Below, piece after piece: positions 58,976 to 64,000 of a stretch of DNA of 64,000 bases; the first letter of the stretch is position 1, and each line of letters opens with the position of its first letter. The translations under genes were made by a program, and so were the position numbers. Below the pieces are notes generated by a model that was not told where the DNA came from, did no database searches, and saw only the letters and a list, made by a program, of their open reading frames with translations. This stretch comes from Tetragonia tetragonoides (Eukaryota; Streptophyta; Magnoliopsida; Caryophyllales; Aizoaceae): positions 35,919,691-35,983,690 of the forward strand of contig CM076148.1 of NCBI GenBank assembly GCA_038025085.1, read 5' to 3'.

Positions 58976-60088
58976 ATGACGGTCCCCATGATTGAAAACA
59001 ACAACAACAACAACGACGATATGGCCATTTCTGCTATTGGCTTTGAAGGGTTTGAAAAGAGGCTTGAAATAACGTTTTTTGAGCCGGGTCTTTTTGTCGA
59101 CCCTGAAGGGAAGGGCCTCCGCGTGTTATCTAAGGCCCAGTTGGATGAGTTCCTTGGTGCTGCTGAGTGCACCATTGTGGATTCTCTCGCTAACGAAAGC
59201 GTAGACTCTTACGTGCTATCAGAGTCTAGCCTCTTTGTCTTTGCATACAAGATTGTGATTAAGACTTGTGGGACTACGAAGCTGCTCCATGCGATCCCAC
59301 CTATCTTGAGGTTGGCTGCCAGCATATCCCTTGATGTCAAATCTGTGCGCTACACTCGTGGCAGCTTCATTTTCCCAGGAGCTCAGTCTTACCCTCACAG
59401 GAGCTTCTCGGAAGAAGTAGCTGTCCTTGACAAGTACTTTGGTAACCTTGGTGCAGGAGGCAAGGCGTTTGTGATGGGCAACCCATCAAAGCCCCAAAAA
59501 TGGCATGTTTACTCTGCCTCAGCTGAAACGATCAGCTATTACGACCCTGTGTATACACTCGAGATGTGCATGACTGGTCTCAACAGGGAGAAGGCATCGG
59601 TCTTCTTCAAGTCGCAATCAGCAACCGCCGCTGAAATGACTGAAAGCTCTGGAATCAGGAAGATCCTGCCTGATTCTAACATCTGCGACTTTGACTTTGA
59701 TCCCTGTGGTTACTCTATGAATGCCATTGAAGGACCTGCTGTCTCTACCATCCACATCACACCAGAAGACGGTTTCAGCTACGCTAGCTTTGAAGCCGTG
59801 GGCTATGACTTGAAGATTGTGGACTTGAACCAGCTGGTAGAGAGAGTCCTAGCTTGCTTCCAACCGAGCGAGTTTAGCGTCGCGGTGCACGCTGACATTG
59901 GTACAAAGCTTCTGGAGCAGAACTGCTCTGTGGGTGTGAATGTTTACAGTCGTGAAGAGGTGGGCATTGAAGGACTTGGGATAGGTGGATCTGTCCTCTA
60001 TCAGAAGTTCTCTAAGTCTACTGGTTGGCTTAGTGCCCCAAAGCCAGCACTGAAATGCTGCTGGAAAGAGGAAAACGAAGAAGAATAG
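58976..60088 (+). CDS. SAMDC: S-adenosylmethionine decarboxylase proenzyme
   Basis: The enzyme makes decarboxylated AdoMet, the aminopropyl donor for spermidine and spermine, in the cytosol. The 370-aa intronless frame matches the plant family (about 350-370 aa). Key features are [20 protein letters not shown] at the start; the self-cleavage site [10 protein letters not shown], where the Ser after Glu becomes the pyruvoyl cofactor; [34 protein letters not shown]; and a PEST-like stretch near the [10 protein letters not shown] segment. The ATG at 58976 adds [14 protein letters not shown] before the usual start; the alternative ATG at 59020 (MAISAIG) gives the common N terminus. Upstream are the two overlapping uORFs, so translation is probably polyamine-regulated. 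The stop is TAG at 60086. Confidence 0.97.
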   Translation: MTVPMIENNNNNNDDMAISAIGFEGFEKRLEITFFEPGLFVDPEGKGLRVLSKAQLDEFLGAAECTIVDSLANESVDSYVLSESSLFVFAYKIVIKTCGTTKLLHAIPPILRLAASISLDVKSVRYTRGSFIFPGAQSYPHRSFSEEVAVLDKYFGNLGAGGKAFVMGNPSKPQKWHVYSASAETISYYDPVYTLEMCMTGLNREKASVFFKSQSATAAEMTESSGIRKILPDSNICDFDFDPCGYSMNAIEGPAVSTIHITPEDGFSYASFEAVGYDLKIVDLNQLVERVLACFQPSEFSVAVHADIGTKLLEQNCSVGVNVYSREEVGIEGLGIGGSVLYQKFSKSTGWLSAPKPALKCCWKEENEEE

Positions 60089-61665
60089 AACTAGAGCTTT
60101 ATTAGTAGTATTGCTTTATCTTTTAAATAAGAGCAATTGTTGCTCATAAAATTGTCTCTTTCTTCGTTGTGGTTTTATTGGTGTTTTTCTCTATTGAGAG
60201 AGTTACCAGACTCAATTTATCTATCGAATAGCTCTGTATTCCTGAACATGGAGTATTGTTATATCAATTTTTAGTGTGTTTTGCTTATATAATTTGGTTT
60301 ATATTACATGTTATTATTGTTATCTTATTTGTCAAATTGAATTGGGAAGCTATTACTTGTTTTATGTAGTAAGTGCATACTTGGTGCACTTGTGAGCTGT
60401 AGGTTGTAGTCTTGTAGACAAAAAGGTGGAAAATGCTAAAGACAAGAAGAAAACAGTGGCCAATTTGACATGGCCACTTGGCCAGTTGACTCACGGCCTC
60501 ACGGGTAGCTACTAGATCCTCTAGCATTTTATTTTGACAAAATACGTGTGTTGTCTAGCTTCTCGCCAGAAGAAACTACAAATTTCCTACCTTGGCCGTA
60601 TTTACTAGCAATTAGCTTTCAAGAGTCCCAACTTAGTTTATGGTGTTATAATTAGTTGTCCATTTTATTAAACACAAAAACTTATTTGAGACGGTTTTAC
60701 TATAACTTTTGGTGAAATGATAGTCACTTTTTAGCAAAATAAGGGTTATGGTTCAAAATAAGTGACCTATATATTTCGAAGCAGTGATCCCATTTTACTG
60801 TGTCTTCAACGGAGTCGAAATTCAAACACTTAAAGGAGCCGAAGTAAACCTTAAACACTTAATAAAGCAAACAAAAGGCAAAACACCTAGTTGCCTATGA
60901 ACATTGTTGGGTTATGAGTTGCGAAGATAGGCCAGGTGCATCGGCATTACGAGCTTGGGTAAGAACTCAATCACTTAAACCATGGACATACCTCTACCAA
61001 TATTATTTGATGGATATATTAAAAAGAATTCATGAGTAATTGACTAATTGTAGTACTCGGGGAACGTTATGTGTGAACATTAAGGACGATGTTTGATTGA
61101 TTTTAGGATCATACGCCGTATGTGAACATCGCAATATGAATTGAGTATTTTAATAAAAGGGGAAAAAATTATGTGACAAAATTGAGATATTGACGCATTA
61201 TTTTATTGATTGATTTGGAAAGAAGGGATTCAAGTAGGAGCACAAACGTTATCGAATGTGTTTATGAGCACATTTCAATGCACTCTTTTTCCATATTTTA
61301 GGTTTTAATTTGGTAGGCGTAATCCTTAATACTTAAAATCGATAACATGGTGTTATAAGTCTTAACTTATTTATTAGTAAGTCCGTCACTTTTACCTAGC
61401 ATTATTTGAGTTTCCAAGTCCAATTGAATATAATATTAGTAAAATTATTTATTTTTCTTTTGTCAAGATAAGGAAATTACGTTTTACGAGAATTATGTTA
61501 ATAATTCAAAATGTGAACACATTGCTACATTATAGTCTCAGTGTTACTTATACGCTATCCCATGTATAACTAATTCCTAAGTAACCCTATTCTCTCTTAA
61601 TAGAAATTACTTTTGTCACATCTACAAGAACAAGTAGCATTGTAACAGAGCATCCACAACAAGCT
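60089..61665. other. 3' UTR then intergenic sequence
   Basis: The first 200 bases include ttttaaataagagc and ttgctcataaaattg, likely poly(A) signal region. From about 60300 on no gene is visible; AT-rich DNA with short frames. Confidence 0.45.
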
Positions 61666-61737
61666 GTGGCTGTAGTTTAGTGGTTAGAATTCCACGTTGT
61701 GGCCGTGGAGACCTGGGCTCGAATCCCAGCAGCCACA
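61666..61737 (+). tRNA. trnH-GUG: tRNA-His (GUG)
   Basis: The acceptor stem gtggctg pairs with cagccac (61730-61736), with discriminator a. The anticodon stem-loop is ccacg-ttgtggc-cgtgg with GUG at 61699-61701. The T arm has ctgggctcgaatcccag. A box tagtttagtgg and B box ggctcgaatcc form the pol III promoter, and a tttt run at 61744 can terminate transcription. Nuclear-type, no intron, no encoded CCA. Confidence 0.96.
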
Positions 61738-62148
61738 TTCGTAGTTTTGTTACAATAATTTTACCCTAACAATAGGGAGAAATTATACTCTATGAAGCTA
61801 GGATTTATCAATGAATTGACCATAAATTGCGGCCTAAGTAATGGCTTAGCTTGAATTATTTGGATGCTTTGCCTTGTAGATTGCAATCTTGTTTACAAAT
61901 CTATGTTTTTTCTTATTGCAAGATGACAATCATCTCCTTGTATTAGGGAGGACCTTATTATTTTGTTTTCTTATGTTAGGTTAGGTCCTTTAGCCAAATG
62001 ATCTGTTGTTTTTGTAGTTTTTGCGGTTTCATTCACGGAATAGAAAAAAAGGAAGAAGGGCCGACTTTCAAATGATCTGTTGTTCTTGTTGTTGAAAGCA
62101 AGGAGGTCGGGCTTATAGGCGTTTTAGATTATACTAGGTGGATGCCTG

Positions 62149-63309
62149 TATAGTATGTCCGTGCGTTGCACGAACTGTTATTATATAATAAACTAATATA
62201 ACGTGATTTTTAGTCTCATCGAAAAATCAAAGTGTAATTGTCACTTATGAAAAACTATTAGTAATATATGGATAAATATTTATATAATCCATTTAATATC
62301 ATGAATGCCATATAATAAAATCACTATGATTTTATAGGGCATCTTATCTAATTTAAACTCTTACCATCAATTTCAATTAACTATTAATTAACTCATCCCA
62401 TATGTTACATGATCCAAGAGACCGGTAAAAGTTTCAAAGTTTCTTTTATGGTAAAATCACTTTAAATGTATAATGTATACATAACTACTTTTCAAAAAAT
62501 AAAGAAGTTTTAGACGTAAACCTTTGAATAGAAAAACATATTTCAATGCTTGCTTGCTTTTTCAAAGTTACATGCGGTCAAAGTACTGCCTTGAAAAACG
62601 CAAAAAATCCAATGTAATTTTATTTGTGGTCCGGAGGAGTACAGTAATAATTTTAAAGTTGAATGGAACATAAATTGGAACCCTAAAATAACATGGGGGA
62701 TCGGTAAATTACGTACAGTTATAAAATTATACGTGATAATAGTAAAGTTTCCTATTAAAGATTGGACCTAGAATCATTTTAGATTCATCGTTTATTTCTT
62801 TATTCTACACATACTCTTTTTTATTATATTTTACCTTGAGATTGCTTTTTAAATTTGTATAGCTAATATACATGTCTTTTCTCTTATTTTTACATGCAAC
62901 TCTTTAGTTGTGTCAGCTTGTTAAGCTAATTACTGATTACCTTTTTAGGTGAACGCATCTAATGTTGTAAATCCATAGAACATACTACAAATGAGTCTCA
63001 CTTGAAATGAAATTTCATACTCGTTCCAATAGTGTAAGAATTTTAATTTCTTAAGCAATGAAACTACAGTTATATGCTTTTAAAATCTAATAGTTTACTA
63101 TTTAATGATTTAGGAAAGTACAACTTTAGTATATATTCTAAAACTCTAATTAATAGTGTAGTCTTTAAGGATTTAGGAAAGTACAACTTTAGTATATATT
63201 CTATTCCAAACATATATTTTTATTTTATATTTTATTTTAAAAGTTTATTACCATGACTCGCTTAGGTGGACGCCTCCAATGCTGTCAGAAAATGCCTCTA
63301 ATATATAGA
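62149..63309 (-). mobile_element. Helitron-like element, minus strand
   Basis: On the minus strand the 5' end reads A|tctatatattagagg followed by cattttctgacagcattgg, nearly identical to that of the 34979 element. The 3' side at about 62150-62180 has the hairpin-type cgtgcaacgcacgg and then gacatactata, where the canonical CTAG is altered. No coding sequence. The region repeats the phrase ggatttaggaaagtacaact twice (63108 and 63169). Confidence 0.55.
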
Positions 63310-63317
63310 TATTATGA

Positions 63318-63840
63318 TTTGGCAAAATTAGTTGTAGCTGTTATTCCTCAAAGATTAATAAAGAAAATAATTTAGTCGAAATTGATACGAAATGCTAATA
63401 AACTAGTTGTACTTGTAGTCATAGGTGAAAGCTTGCAGGGATAACTTTCACAAAATTAGTTGTAGCTTTAACTGCATATTGAAAATAATCTGGCAAACTG
63501 TTTGGTAGCAGAGAGTTAAAAACACTAGCTATAAGCTTCAAGCTGTACCTTTTATTTAAAAGCCAGTTGTGTTTTAAACTATGTTTGGCAAAATTAGCGG
63601 TAGATTTCGATCAAATATAAATAAAGGAAAAAAATTAGTAGAAAACTGCTAATAAACTAACTATAGTTGTAGCTGCAGGTGAAAGCTTGCAAAATTAGCT
63701 GTAGTTGTAGCTGCAAAATAAAAATCATATGGCGAATTGTTTGGTAGCAGAGAGTTAAAAATAACAGCTACAACGCCTACAAATTTCAAGTTGTAACTTT
63801 TCTTGAAGAATTAATTGTTGGTGTCAAACATAATCTTTTA
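63318..63840. repeat. Diverged direct duplication, about 260-bp unit
   Basis: Two units (about 63318-63580 and 63582-63840) share tttggcaaaattag, aataaact, agttgta, ggtgaaagcttgca, gtttggtagcagagagttaa and caagttgtaac/caagctgtacc. The ends resemble a MITE (tgtttggcaaa...gtgtcaaacata). No gene. Confidence 0.7.
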
Positions 63841-64000
63841 ATCTTTACATGCTGGAGCCTGGAGGGAGAGGTGTAAAGACCCATGTCTAACATTTTAAAT
63901 TTAGGCTTCAGGATAGAAAGAGAGACTCAGCATATAACCAAAGTAGTAATATTCCCTCTATTCCATATTGATGTGCACTGTGCGCATAATTTTTGGACAT
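63841..64000. other. Window edge, possible start of a Stowaway MITE
   Basis: The last 50 bases start tattccctctattccatatt after a TA, resembling a Stowaway end. The element would continue beyond the window. Confidence 0.3.

Overview
The window is nuclear DNA from a flowering plant. It has GT-AG introns, an AT-rich intergenic background, L1-type LINEs of the plant ORF1/ORF2 type, Ty1/copia and hAT/MULE/Stowaway/Helitron elements, tRNA-derived SINEs, and an S-adenosylmethionine decarboxylase gene with the plant conserved upstream ORF. Similarity of that enzyme to what I recall of the spinach protein hints at Caryophyllales (Amaranthaceae), but this is inference.

Layout. 1-6.6 kb: nested MITEs, a hAT derivative with an 8-bp target-site duplication (TSD), and a nearly intact young copia element on the minus strand, next to a small SIN3/PAH-domain gene (6.7-7.3 kb). 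7.6-8.9 kb: a two-exon DUF1262 gene on the minus strand. 9-12.3 kb: repeats, a CACTA end, a small hypothetical gene with a TATA box (minus), and a Tourist-like MITE. 12.35-20.5 kb: one plant L1 LINE bounded by a 15-bp TSD, interrupted by a MULE-like element and by a 1.2-kb solo-LTR-like insertion, each with its own TSD. 20.5-23.1 kb: repeats including a SINE with a perfect 16-bp TSD. 23.2-24.4 kb: a single-exon Asn/Ser-rich plant protein (minus). 24.5-42.5 kb: gene-poor repeat territory with Stowaway MITEs, a MULE with 9-bp TSD and ~190-bp terminal inverted repeats (TIRs), SINEs, Helitron-like ends, hAT-like elements, AT microsatellites and a G-rich minisatellite. 42.7-49.2 kb: an eight-exon gene for a predicted plastid membrane protein of about 300 aa, with a LINE remnant in its 3.6-kb first intron. 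49.2-57.3 kb: minisatellites, a perfect 193-bp tandem duplication, a diverged ~0.5-kb duplication, MITEs and a minus-strand SINE. 57.4-60.1 kb: the S-adenosylmethionine decarboxylase gene with TATA box, leader introns, overlapping upstream ORFs and an intronless main ORF. 61.67 kb: tRNA-His(GUG). 62.1-63.8 kb: a minus-strand Helitron candidate and a ~260-bp duplicated repeat.

The host genes look functionally unrelated; the organising principle is layered transposon insertion between and inside them. The clearest regulatory unit is the decarboxylase leader, whose upstream ORFs are known in this family to couple translation to polyamine level. I did not find a convincing undescribed system. The most useful leads are the layered transposon histories with readable target-site duplications, the nearly intact copia element with one internal stop, and the upstream-ORF arrangement of the decarboxylase gene.
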